From contig OX419759.1 in the NCBI GenBank assembly GCA_948567375.1, positions 8,090,744-8,154,743 of the forward strand: a DNA stretch of 64,000 nucleotides, in the 5' to 3' direction. The translations under genes and the position numbers were made by a program. Below the pieces are notes generated by a model. That model was given only the letters and a program-made list of their open reading frames with translations, was not told the origin of the DNA and searched no databases. Source of the stretch: Lunularia cruciata (Eukaryota > Streptophyta > Marchantiopsida > Lunulariales > Lunulariaceae). Positions 43,800-54,443 of this stretch are shown piece after piece; position 1 is the stretch's first letter; the number at the start of each line of letters is the position of its first letter.

Positions 43800-44040
43800 G
43801 AGGCGTCAAGGCTGAGCAAGTAGTACGAGGAATGGAAGAGTCAACTAAGAGAATATAACCCATGTTGAAATTATTAATCCATCAAAGAAGATTGCAAACA
43901 TTTTGTCCAATCAAAAGATAAGTAAGCAGTCTATGGAAAGCACTCTCATGTCTCTGGGTATTATATCTCATCCCTGTAATGTTTCTTCTTCTCTGTTTTT
44001 CCATCCTTCTTGTTATTCAACGCGGTAGTCGGTTTCGAGG
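43800..44040 (-). mobile_element. LINE fragment with module tail nearby
   Basis: 43,800-43,975 matches 26,500-26,660 and copy A near 3,310-3,440 in antisense. At 43,985-44,040 a sense-orientation module tail follows (TTTTCCATCCTTCTTGTTAT, CAACGCGGTAG). Confidence 0.55.
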
Positions 44041-44129
44041 TTGATTTGGGACGTGCGCGTCAAGTGAATCCAAGATTGATGATTTCCACACATCTTTGAG
44101 TAATCCTCAATATCACTATAAAAAAGAAT

Positions 44130-44580
44130 TGATATATCATAGTAGAAAGGTTGACATATTCCGCATTAACAGCTAAGTAGACAAGCAGGTATACCGTATG
44201 CCTCCGAGCAAAAGCATTTTCGTCGAACAAAACCTGCCATCCCATCTCTTGCCCAGCCTAACTTTCTGACGCACCATGGACCATTGCTGTTGGGTCATTC
44301 TTGTGACAGGTGAATATTATGAAAAGTGGGCATCATCTAAACTCGCTGTCACCAAAACAATTACTTATTCCAATTAGTACATTTAAGTCGAATGGATCCA
44401 AATTTCGGGACCTTATTCGAAAGTGTCATTTAAGTCAAATCGATCCGTGTCGAAAATCCTTGCTGATAAATGGATTCAAGAAGTTTTAGTAGCACGAGAA
44501 AGGTAAGTAGAGATCTAGATTCGGCTCCAAAAGTTTCAAAAGGCATACGATTAAATTACAGCTATCTATAGTTTGCATGT
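44130..44580 (-). repeat. Dispersed repeat R8, copy 3 (uninterrupted)
   Basis: The reverse complement is collinear with 27,484-28,055 but without the SINE-like insert, so it gives the empty site. It continues into a single unit of the 254-bp repeat at 44,590-44,760. Confidence 0.75.
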
Positions 44581-44764
44581 GCCATCGATGTTGAATCAGT
44601 TGACTATATTCTCATTTTTGTGTTGAACAGGAATATGTCACCTTTTGCCTTTATTGTCATGTTCAATATTGTTTGTGCAAGGTGCAGCAAGAGCAAGGCA
44701 TTCAGTGAATTGATATATAAAGTTGATGGACTTTATCAAGTTTCCTCTCTTCTCTAATCTTCCT

Positions 44765-45129
44765 ATCATGAATCAAAGTATTTGATAGTAAGATTACAAG
44801 AATCTTTGATAATATTATTGAACCACAAATATTTGAGTGTCTGACAAGGATTCAGCACATACACACATCTCTATTGATATGGTGCAAGTGGTAGATAAAC
44901 ATCTCTGTCGAACTTGTGTAGAAGGGTAGACATACATATCCATCTCCTGCAGAGAGGTAAGCTATCTTATTATCTAAAGAGGAAATGATATTAATAACAT
45001 TTTTGTATAGTTGTGTTTCTTGGCAACTCTATTTTCTCCACATGTTGTAATGGTCAATAAACTTATCTTGGAAACAAATGTAATCGAGTGATCTTTTTCC
45101 CTCCAAGTGTTATTCTACCCGAGATGGTT
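44765..45129 (+). mobile_element. RLE-type LINE fragment (copy F)
   Basis: Plus-strand match to copy A at about 3,005-3,290 (GATAGTAAGATTACAAGAAT, GAATATTTGAGTGT-like, CTTGGCAACTC, CCAAGTGTTATT). It shares its breakpoints with the inverted copy E region, so the two loci are relics of one larger duplicated block. Confidence 0.65.
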
Positions 45130-45850
45130 TATACCATAGACATGAGAGTGCTACTTTATATGATTGCGATTTTACCATGTAATACGTCATGCTATTTTTG
45201 TGGAAGCCGATTTAAAGGCCAATACGTACCCAAAGCATCTGATATTCCCGACGTGTGCTGCAAGGGCTAATGGAGCGAAGCCATGATCCGTTAACAGATG
45301 CCTCCCCCGTCTATCCATATCCGTTGCATTGCCATTAAACGAGAAGACAAGTCCGCTGGATCGAATGCGGCTAAGGGGGACTAGGTATATCAACGATTGT
45401 TCCTTTTGGATAGCCCCAATGAGCCAAATCAAGAAGTTCCCATTTATAAATGGTTGAATATTGCTAAGTGGACTGCTGTGATGGGGAGGGACTCAAAATC
45501 TGCCTGCTCTTCTCTGAAAGGGAAGGATACATAAAGAAACGGGAACGATGGCGCAAATTCGTTTCAGGCAGACACTTTCCTCACGTCTACAAAACATTCG
45601 GCGGACGTTATTTTGCTGTCAAAACTCAGATGCACATCAGCTCCGGAATCTAAAAGTATCCATGCTAAATCCACGGGAAAATCAAAGGCTGCAGCCGTGC
45701 GATGCAATGGTGTCCGTCCAGCTCTGTGCCTTGAATTTGCCAAGTGCTTGAACAGCTCCGTTCTATTTGCCAAGTGCTTGGCCAGCTGCTTGGTGTCCTC
45801 TTGAATGGAGAAGTCTTCAGCGATTGCCTTCCCGAGTAACGAGAGCATGA
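45130..45850 (-). pseudogene. Ankyrin/PGG pseudogene, 3' part of the split copy
   Basis: The minus strand matches 22,540-23,265 of the ankyrin gene, with a large internal gap. Recognisable pieces include AGRTPLHRTAAAFDFPVDLA near 45,700 and LALAAHVGNIRCFGYVL near 45,230. Frames are broken. The homology resumes at 50,600 beyond an inserted LINE. Confidence 0.8.
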
Positions 45851-45905
45851 GGTCATGAGGTCCACGAAGGCTTGACTATGGCCTGAGCTTGATCGGGAGG
45901 GCTGC

Positions 45906-46149
45906 GGTGTTAGATTTGAGCTATGACTTGAACGCATGTGATAGAGTGCTTGCCTGGCCAGTCATTTAGTGATAGTGTATATTTGTAAAGACTTGAATGT
46001 AGACTTGGAGAGCCGCTGCAATTTGAGGGTGTTAGATTGAGCTCTGACTTGAACGCATGTGACAGAGTGCTTGCCTGGCCAGTCATTTAGTGATAGTTTA
46101 CATTTGTAAAGATTTGATTGTAGACTCGGAGAGCCGCTGCAATTTGAGC
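45906..46149 (+). repeat. Two-unit tandem repeat, period 122 bp
   Basis: Units at 45,906-46,027 and 46,028-46,149 share GGTGTTAGATT, GACTTGAACGCATGTGA, TTGCCTGGCCAGTCATTTAG and GGAGAGCCGCTGCAATTTGA with few differences. Position near the 5' edge of LINE D suggests 5' UTR monomers. Confidence 0.9.
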
Positions 46150-46878
46150 CGACGCGAGAGATCGTGAGAAAAGAAAAAGAAAGGAAGAAATCCCATGCCA
46201 GGTTGGGGAGCGTTAGGCCCGGGACGAATATTACCCTGGGCAATTCGAATATTAGTGAGTCACGCTGGGACAAGCTGAAAGGGAGAGGGCGAATACAATC
46301 ACAGTTTAAAATTCTCGAGTTTTCAATTGTCCATAGTTCTGCTACTCTCCAGTACACAGTTTGATTTTAGTTTAGAAATTATTGAGTCTTGAACTGTCCA
46401 TAGTTCTACTACTCTGAAATACACATTACACTGCATATGCTCCCTTTGCATGCTTGTTTCTTGACTTCCAGGCTATGGTGAGGGGGTACGAGAGCCTACA
46501 AGGTTCCCTGACTTTCCAAAGGCTACCTGTAGCGCGACTGACATTTTAGGGTCTGGGGCCGATCGCGTTCGAGTACCGGCTGTTATTTTTCCATGCTGTT
46601 CTCGTACCACAATGTTCTTACCATAGTTCTTGTTCAAAGAGAGTTCTTGTACCAGGGAGTTCTTATATGGCTATTTCATGTACCTGACATGGCTTGCTGG
46701 ATGGGGACTCTCCATTGGTAGCAGATAGGTTCTCTTCACATTTGTTCTTCACTTTTATACCATCATTTTTGTTTTTATGTATTTTTTCTTAGGTGTGTTC
46801 TTCTTTTGGTGTTGGTTTGTTGCTTTGAGCTCCACCTTATTATTTTTCTAGTTATATCTTGGGTAGTAGTTATTTGAG

Positions 46879-47448
46879 GTGGAGGATAATCCAACAGATT
46901 CTTTCACTATACCTCCACTTTGTTCTTTTGCAGGGGTAGCTAGAGGGACTACCACGAGTGGGACTCTTCATCAAGCCCCCCATACCCCTTATGTGCATCC
47001 AATGGAAAGATCTAGATGCAGCATATTCCAGCCCTCTCCTCTAAGTGCTCAAGTTCCCCTTGATGAAGCCATCCTTACACCTTTACCACATCCTTTGCAT
47101 TTCCATGATGTGCAATCTACTTTAATTGCTTCTCCCATGTTGGAACCGCCACCCTCTATCTCCTTGGGGCCTCCCAAACCATCCACAACCTCTCCTCCTC
47201 ACTCCCCAGATCTACCTCCCCCTCCCAAACCCTATTGCACCCCCTTACATCCGCCTCACCATCATCCTATGCAGTCTTGTCTTGATTGCACATGGGTGGG
47301 AGTTGGTTTGGCACAACATCGAGGACGAGCTAGATGCTTACGAATGAAAGTAAATGCCACTTCCTTACCTATCCCTCTGGACGCTCTTATACTCCAACCC
47401 TCTCACTACAAGCTCCACCAGACTCTTACTCTTAACTCCACTATTTAG
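46879..47448 (+). CDS. Proline-rich ORF near the 5' end of LINE D
   Basis: An open frame of 189 codons encodes a product rich in P, H, S and T, with runs such as PPPPKPYC and LHPPHHHP. It ends in a basic stretch with GRARCLRMK. No zinc finger is recognisable. The position before the RT suggests it is the N-terminal part of the LINE D protein or a first ORF. The frame does not continue into the RT. It could also be a chance frame in proline-coding repeats. Confidence 0.4.
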   Translation: MEDNPTDSFTIPPLCSFAGVARGTTTSGTLHQAPHTPYVHPMERSRCSIFQPSPLSAQVPLDEAILTPLPHPLHFHDVQSTLIASPMLEPPPSISLGPPKPSTTSPPHSPDLPPPPKPYCTPLHPPHHHPMQSCLDCTWVGVGLAQHRGRARCLRMKVNATSLPIPLDALILQPSHYKLHQTLTLNSTI

Positions 47449-48329
47449 ACCCCCTATAGGCCCTCCTACCAGGCTTACCCCCTCCTTGTACATACACTAG
47501 GACCCTTATGGCCATCCGTTTAGTGGGATCCAAGCTTTCCATAAGTTTTCCGTTTGCCATCTTGCTAGATGATCTTGAGAGAGATGTCTCTACTTGGACC
47601 CTATTAGCTCACTTCTCCTTGTGGATTTTGCTTCTTCTTGCTCATGGAGGTGCATGTGCATATCGGGAGACCACTTCTTAGATTCATCAGTTTTTGTGTA
47701 GAGATTGGGTTGCTTTATAGGAGTGTACAATCCGAGTATAGGTGGCAGCTAGACGGATCACAAAGTCCTCCTTGGATCATGCTCCACCTCTGGAGCATTA
47801 TCTATTATGTTATTCCTTGATGTTAGGAAAAGAAGGGAAGTATTGACAAGCCATCCATGCACTATCACCCTCTAGACCAAAACCCTTTTCTATCAATACT
47901 CTATCAACATTACATGATCTACATCCATTGGCCACATATGACCTTCCATCTTTTGTCCATGACTCCTACCTAGATGAGGAGCTATAGTTGATGGAGTTCA
48001 TCTTTGCCCTTGCTTTACTCCACTCTCCATGTTTCTCGGCAGGTGGTCCCTCCGGACTAGTTTTTGAGCATTTATGAGATTGTCTTTCCTCATATGTACC
48101 TGACTTAGGCTTCTCCCTTGTCTTTGCTTTCTACCAGCATCTTGCCTTGGGTTTGGTGCCCATGGCTCCCTGGTTGTTTGGTGCATCTTGTCTCCTTGCT
48201 CTATCAAAGGAGACTTTGGGGGTTTGCCTCATAGTCATCAAAGATGTTTTCTTGCTTTTAGCATCACACACCATTTGTCTTTAGCTTTGTCAATCCTTTT
48301 CATCTTTATTGTCTTCTCATCAATATGCA

Positions 48330-50110
48330 ATTGCCACACCAGGGGGTTGTAAAATGGTTATTGTGGGCATTAGAGCCTCCTTGGACCTCTACCCAGATTG
48401 GATAGTAGTCCAAGTGGATTTCTCAAATGCCTTCAATACCATTTCTTGTCCAACTTAGTTTAGAGCTCTTTGTATGGCAAGGGATCAGATTCTCTTTTTG
48501 ATTCCTTTTGTATGTACTTTCTATGGCATTGAGACACCATTGCTACATAGCCACCGTACTACCGTATGAGAGTTCACTCTGTTAACATCTTGAGTGACAG
48601 GGCGGAGTGTACATGACAGGGAGATCCTTTAGGAGGACCCTTATTTGCTATTGCACACTACACAACTTTGTGTGAGGTTGCAATATCCTTTCCCACATGT
48701 CTATTTCCATCATTCTTGGATGATACACACATCTTGGGCCCCTTGGAGAATGTAGTCAGTGCAGTGCAAGTTTTCACACTTACTCTTTAGACCTTGGATT
48801 TATGAGTTAATACTTGTAAATTTAAGGCCTGAAGCTTACATACAATCATTACTCCCTCAGACTTCCCATCAAGATTCTAGTTCCCAACAGGAGGATTGAG
48901 AATATTGGACTCACTTCTAGGAGATGAAGAATTTTGTAGCTCTTATATCTTAGATTCTTTGAGCCATTGCTCATGCTCACCTACTTCCCATGTTGGGGAA
49001 TGCTAAGGTGACATACTCTTTCCTAAGATGTTATGTCATGAGAGCATCTTATTTGGCACTCACATATCATCCCACTATGGCCCTCCTACCATATCTACAG
49101 GCCTTTGATAGTCACATGTGCCATAATAACTTCTCCACACTCTTAGGGCCTTGTATGCTCCCACAATTATCTGATGACTGGCGGCGTTTGTAGATTGCTC
49201 TTCCCATAGCTATGAGTGGATGTGGTATCACATCATAGGAGGCTATTGCACGAGCAACGTACATAACAGGATGGGCCCTAGGGGCTCCCCTATTAGCAGA
49301 CAAATTTTTAGTGCCACCCATCATGATAGTTGACTCTAGCCCCTAGCTTTCCAGACATCTCTTTGACTGGCTCAGGATTTATTGCCCGGACCGGGATGTA
49401 CATCACTTCCTCCCTTGGCAGACTTTGTTTCCCTAGACTCTAGGAAGTTTCAAGTGGAACCCAGTGAGTTTATGCACACTCACACCCTTTCTAGCATCCT
49501 CACTTATGCACCATTACCAAATATAGCTAGGATCCTCTCTTGTGGCGTGGCAGGAAGGGTGTAGGAGCTTGGCTTCACGCTTCCCCTTTGATTGAAGAAT
49601 TTTGGTTCAAGTTGGAGGAGTCCACCACTGCCCTTTGAATTCAGCTAGGTTTACCACATCCAACACTCTTGGCCATATCGGACCCATGCCCGTATCTATC
49701 TATATTTGATGTGGATGACATCCACATCCTACTATGGGCCATCGAAGGAGAGCCTACCAGAGTCCATGATGCCATTAGAGATACAATATAGATAGTACTC
49801 TGTACTCACTCACAGGTTTAGATTGAGCAATGGATGGTCCTACCAAGCACATCTCACCAGAGGGTGCAAACAAATATTGTCACTTTAGGAATGGCAGATA
49901 TACATTATATGATGTGATTGTTGTGAACCCACTCAGCCCAATGTCCTTGGTACGGGCTAGAATCCAAGCAAGAGCTACAACAATCATTGCCACTAGAGCG
50001 AAGGAGTACCACTGTGCCCCATGGCTTGCATCTGACATTTTCATCTCCCTAGCAGGGGAGATTTTTGGCCACCTTCATCATCAGTTTGATGACCTCATTT
50101 GAGAGGCAGC
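48330..50110 (+). pseudogene. LINE D reverse transcriptase and endonuclease remnants
   Basis: Plus-strand blocks in several frames: ATPGGCKMVIVGIRASLDLY and VDFSNAFNTIS (about 48,330-48,440), then GDPLGGPLFAIAHY (48,620) and LDDTHILGPLE (48,717), which parallel LINE A. Later blocks include IALPIAMSGCGI (49,195) and an endonuclease-like RYTLYDVIVVNPLSP followed by RAKEYHCAPW (49,890-50,025). Many stops and frameshifts. It is clearly related to copy A but much diverged. Confidence 0.7.
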
Positions 50111-50409
50111 ACATGGCTCATTATAGAGGAGAGGCACTTTGGCTTTCTTGCCCGCCATGCTTACCTCTTATTTTCAGCAGAGGGTCTCCATCACTCTACA
50201 AAGATCACAAGCTCTAAGTCTTCATCAACAAATATCAATAGTGTGTGCTCCTCTTCAATCTATGACCCTCAGCTCCCAATTAGTTGCTAGACATCCCCTT
50301 GGAGGATCTCAATCACACAATCCAATTATATGTTTCTACTTTGCTCATCTTGCACCTTATTACCATTTCTGAGGGTGGTCACTATCCTTAGTGCTTAGTT
50401 CTTTATGAC

Positions 50410-50461
50410 TTATTAGCATTTCGGAGTTATTAGCATTTCGGAGTTATTAGCATTTCGGAGG
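50410..50461 (+). repeat. 17-bp tandem repeat, three units
   Basis: Three perfect head-to-tail copies of TTATTAGCATTTCGGAG at the end of LINE D. A related GGTGGT(C)ACTAT...TTTAGTTCTTTATGA duplication flanks them (50,370-50,500). Non-LTR elements often end in short tandem repeats made during target-primed synthesis. Confidence 0.9.
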
Positions 50462-50599
50462 GTGGTTTCTATTCTTACTGTTTAGTTCTTTATGAATATG
50501 TGCCCCCTTTCGAACAGTATTAGGCTCATCTTTTCTATGGGCGCTTGCATTGCATGTATTCTTTTCCTTCGTGGTATTTTTTTTGCCTGTTAGGCCATA

Positions 50600-52230
50600 T
50601 TCATTCCGCAGTTCGTATAGTGATCTACCCAACATGTAGCGCTGTTCGTCCTCGTCCATCTTGGAGTTCGAACAAGAATATCAACAACTCTCGTCCATCA
50701 TCTTCCTTCAAAATCTCGGTCACAATATCCTGACGGCACCGGGACAGGTATTGACTGTCAGCGTCCAGTCTAGGCTTCGGCTCTGCCACTACTTTGCACA
50801 AGGCGAGAAATAAATACTCGTCCATCGGTCAGAAGTTGAACTCGCACTGTTGTTCATAGTGCTGAACAACACGAACTCTCCCATCTCCAATTTATTCTAG
50901 CACTTCCTTTGTCACTTTTCGAATTGTTTCCAATTTGTCTTCGTCGATCGCTGAGGGAACTGGACGTCCTGAACCTAGCTCAATTCCATAGGGATTAGAT
51001 CTGCATTTCACCAAAAGAGCTTCAGCAAGGAGCCAAGTGACGTCCCGATCTCCATTAAGTAGGGCTCTTGCAATTGTATCCAGTTTACAGTTTCCCTCAA
51101 CTGCCAGAATCATTTCTCCTAAACTCTTATAAGTATCAAGCGTTGTTGGATTCATATTGCTACGGTCTCTGCTCATGTTGACATAGTCATCGTTCGATTA
51201 TCCTCCTCACTAGTTGACTGCAGCCTTGTTTGACAGCTACATGCATTGCATTGGATCCTTTCCAACCAGATTCCATTTCTCAGCTTCAGATTCATCTGGC
51301 CACATAAATAAGAACTCCCTACTCTCATCCTTCTCCAGAAAGATGGTTGATTGTGACGCAATTACCCTTGTGTATAGAGGCGAACCAGTCTAGTTTTGAC
51401 ATATTTCCCCTTCAGACGTGGACCTCTGCGACACAAGACCTTAGAGATTAGCTCTAATAAAAATCGATTCGGAACTGACGTTCATTTCAGCTCCGATATT
51501 TAGAACATATCCTAAAATGAATTTGAAAGCCAAAGTGAGTGCTGCAGAGACAGAGCAGATCCCGTTATTTCCACTGTGGACCTATTCCATGCCTTTCCTC
51601 ATCACAAGTACTGAGCTGCTCCTGATAAAGATATCGAACTTTCATAAAATCTTTTGTGATCTTCTGTCCTGTGCTCCAAGTTCTAGTGCGCGAGTAACCT
51701 CTACCTCTGGATTAAAGAATACAGCTAATAGTTTGTAAACCATACGAATCCAAGAGCATGTCACAAACACATAGGTTAGAGCAAGCTTTGCTCTATCACA
51801 CTCGAAGAACGCTAAGCGGCATGGACACGGACAGAGTCGGCAGAACATGCTTGCAAGTTTCATCTAGAAAAAGAGAACTTGGAGATAAGACAAGTTCAAC
51901 TTGCAGAGGCATCAGATAGAAGAATCCAGTTCCGTGACCGAGTAGGTGAAATTGATGAATGAAGAAAAGTGAAGTTTAATCAAAATCGAAATCAAAATCG
52001 ATGCGTTAAGTAGAAATCAGCTGCTCACACAGCACGCAATTTCAAAGAATTGTTCATATGCAATAAATTTGACAAGCCTGTAACGACCGTGCATAGCGCT
52101 AGCGCTCACCTCAAAAGAGCAACAATCGTGTGACTACTGAGAGGAAACTATGTCAAAAAACGGACAACGCAGCAGCACGCACGCCTCTGAGACAAGATGT
52201 GTAGACCCCTGTCTTTCATCTCCATGTCCA
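50600..52230 (-). pseudogene. Ankyrin/PGG pseudogene, 5' part and promoter
   Basis: The minus strand matches 23,279-24,850 of the ankyrin gene, including its upstream region. The stretch MNPTTLDTYKSLGEMIL (about 51,140-51,090) is in frame across the place where the main gene is shifted. Stops and indels occur elsewhere, for example after KVTKEVLE and in the first exon around 51,200-51,360. Homology ends near 52,230. Confidence 0.85.
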
Positions 52231-52724
52231 GGACGGTTCCGCTCGAATACTGAAGGACGGAGCGGAATCAAGCTCATTTACCGCTGCACCTTAAACATCT
52301 GAACGAGAGAATCACGAGTTCCCTGTAAGTGCTTCAGTGATTCCGGAATCGCACAGGTAGTTTGAAAAATGCATTTAATGTACCGACTCAGGCAGAATGG
52401 CGAAGCTCGACGCCGGGCTGGGTCTATTCCACAGGATAGGAGGAACGAGTAAGTCAAAGTAACACAATCCACCTTGATAAGGTTCTTCACGCCATCTACA
52501 TCAATCAACTTATTAAATATAATGTAGATGACATAGTTAAGTTGAACAAATGAAACCCCCCCTCTGGTCTATACAGGAGTGCGTTCTATCAATTGAACTC
52601 CTACGCGGGGATTTGGAAATAAATCATGATTGTACCCCGTCTGTCGCTAACTTATTTTGGATAAAACAGAAGATTCTCTAGGGATAATAGTTTTACTATT
52701 CATTGTGATCGGAGTTGATCTTAT
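52231..52724. other. No recognised gene
   Basis: Short frames only. A tRNA D-arm-like piece near 52,560-52,610 does not extend into a full cloverleaf. Confidence 0.45.
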
Positions 52725-53025
52725 TCCTACTGTTTGCCACCGTGCGATTAAAAGTATTCTTGTAATCAAACCTCGTGATTCTTCATCTCGCTGGTACGCT
52801 TGAAGACCACACTGCGCAGTGTCTAAAGAATCTCCAGTTCATTATGACCGGAATTTAAGGGTTTTATGCCTACTGCATACTGTTTGCCACCGTACGGTTA
52901 AAAGTATTCATGTGATCAAACCTCGTAATTCTTCATCTCGCTGGTACGCTTGAAGAACACAACGCGTAGTGCCTAAATATCTCCGGTTGATTATGAACGG
53001 AATTTAAAGTTCTTAAGGTTCTCGC
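52725..53025. repeat. Two-unit direct repeat, period about 149 bp
   Basis: Units at about 52,728-52,876 and 52,877-53,025 share ACTGTTTGCCACCGT, TTCTTCATCTCGCTGGTACG, CTTGAAGA and GGAATTTAA. They are similar with scattered substitutions. Confidence 0.85.
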
Positions 53026-53156
53026 TTGAACGCGTGTTTCATCGAGTATACCTCTAGTTCCACCGCTAGTGATTTTGTACAACTCAGAGTGAACAAGGAA
53101 AAAAGTTAGTACAAAAGCTTCGCATATCCCCTCATGATCGATATCCAGATTCTCTA

Positions 53157-53247
53157 TGGGGCTTAGCCGCATTTTACCTTTTTCATCTCTCCCTTGTACG
53201 GCTTGATGGGGTCTTCCCATCCTTCATTTTTTCTACGCGGTCGTCCT
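53157..53247 (+). repeat. SINE-like module, copy 12
   Basis: The best match to the LINE A tail: GGGGCTTAGCCGCATTTTAC, CTTGTACGGCTTGATGGGGT, CTTCCCATCCTTCATTTTTT and CTACGCGGTCG. Sense orientation. Confidence 0.8.
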
Positions 53248-54443
53248 TCTTTGATTGTCTATTCCTTATGAACAGAACCAGATAAAGGCGATCTACATTA
53301 ACATGTGAGATCCTCTAGATAAAGAAGTGAGATGCAGATAGGACAAGTATTAAGCTTCTTCTCAAAGGAACTGCTTGATAGAGCTGATTTCGTAGTTCCA
53401 AATGTGATGGTTGGCCGATATCTCGAGGGCCGGAATATTTCATGAGTATTTCTGAAATAGGCTCCAACTCCATTCGATCAATGATTTGACGGAGAACTCT
53501 GATAGTCCTCTCGGGAATTCGATGAGGATGAGCTTGATAACTTGATCGGCACCAAAACGGGCCTTTTGAACAATATAAATTTGGAATAAGAAGCCCGCAA
53601 GTTTGCAGGTGTGTTCCTGAAATCCAGATCAGCTAGAGTGCGTGGAAAACTGTGCCGATGCTGTTTCGATCATGGGCTGGTAGCTCTGCTCTGTCAAAAC
53701 AATTGACTGTAAAGTACTCATCGAGTGCAGAGCCCATTCAAACGATGAAATTTTTGCCTGCAAAACAATAAAATATAATAGAATTCTCGTTTGGTTGTGT
53801 TGTTGTTGTAATACATCTTGCGGGCAAGCAGATGCTTCTGTACTGGATAAGACGTCTGAGATTATCCCAACCGGGATTACGAGGGTAGTAAACTTGGCGA
53901 GATACAATCACTTTAAACAATGTCATGCTGGTGGACTAAAGTTGAAAGGGTGTGATAGTGATGGGGCAGTCAGGCCTGAAAGTCAGTGTCAAGTTTTCGT
54001 GAATCATTCTCTGGTATGGGAATCAATATCAGTTTACCAGCACCGGAAGCTAAAACAGAGAGTAACCTTAGGAATATCTGGCGGAAGGGAGTTGGTCAGC
54101 AATCACATACAAAGAGTTCTACTAAGCAGAAAGCTAAGGTCTCCGGACTAACATGAACCCTACCAAATGGAACCCTACTCTTGAATTCGAACGCAACGAC
54201 TACTCGCGCTGAATCTTCGACTTTGATAGTACATGACATTGACTACAATGCCAAAGTACATATTATATACAGTTTCTCCCACGTCTAGCCTCTCTGTATC
54301 TAAATTGCCTAATTTCGTAAACAAAACATTCAATACTTCCGTACGAACCGCGGTCAAGGAATTTCTCTGCCTACAATGTTGAGAAATAATTTCGATCTTC
54401 AAATCTTCACATGTATATATTCAAGCAGTGTAAAACATGGATT
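53248..54443. other. Downstream flank of LSG1; no independent gene recognised
   Basis: Open frames at 53,629-53,907 (minus) and 53,795-54,151 (plus) overlap antisense and match no family I know. The 3' untranslated region of LSG1 probably lies in the right part. Confidence 0.4.

Larger units (their letters stand above)
45860..50590 (+). mobile_element. Diverged RLE-type LINE (copy D) inserted in the ankyrin pseudogene
   Basis: The insert separates ankyrin homology ending near 45,850 from homology resuming near 50,600. It contains a 122-bp tandem repeat at its start, a proline-rich open frame, RT and endonuclease remnants related to copy A, and a 17-bp tandem repeat at its end. Exact edges and target-site duplications are not resolved. 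Confidence 0.7.

Noticed and set aside
50410-50461. Short regularly repeated units as a possible CRISPR-like array
   Set aside because: The 17-bp units are directly adjacent with no spacers, in a eukaryotic transposon tail.
52560-52612. tRNA-like piece on the minus strand (GGAGTTCAATTGATAGAACG resembles a D-arm)
   Set aside because: No matching anticodon stem, T-arm (GGTTCGAATCC) or acceptor pairing could be found around it.
53795-54151. 118-codon open frame on the plus strand downstream of LSG1
   Set aside because: It overlaps an antisense frame and the probable LSG1 3' region, and no motif is recognisable.
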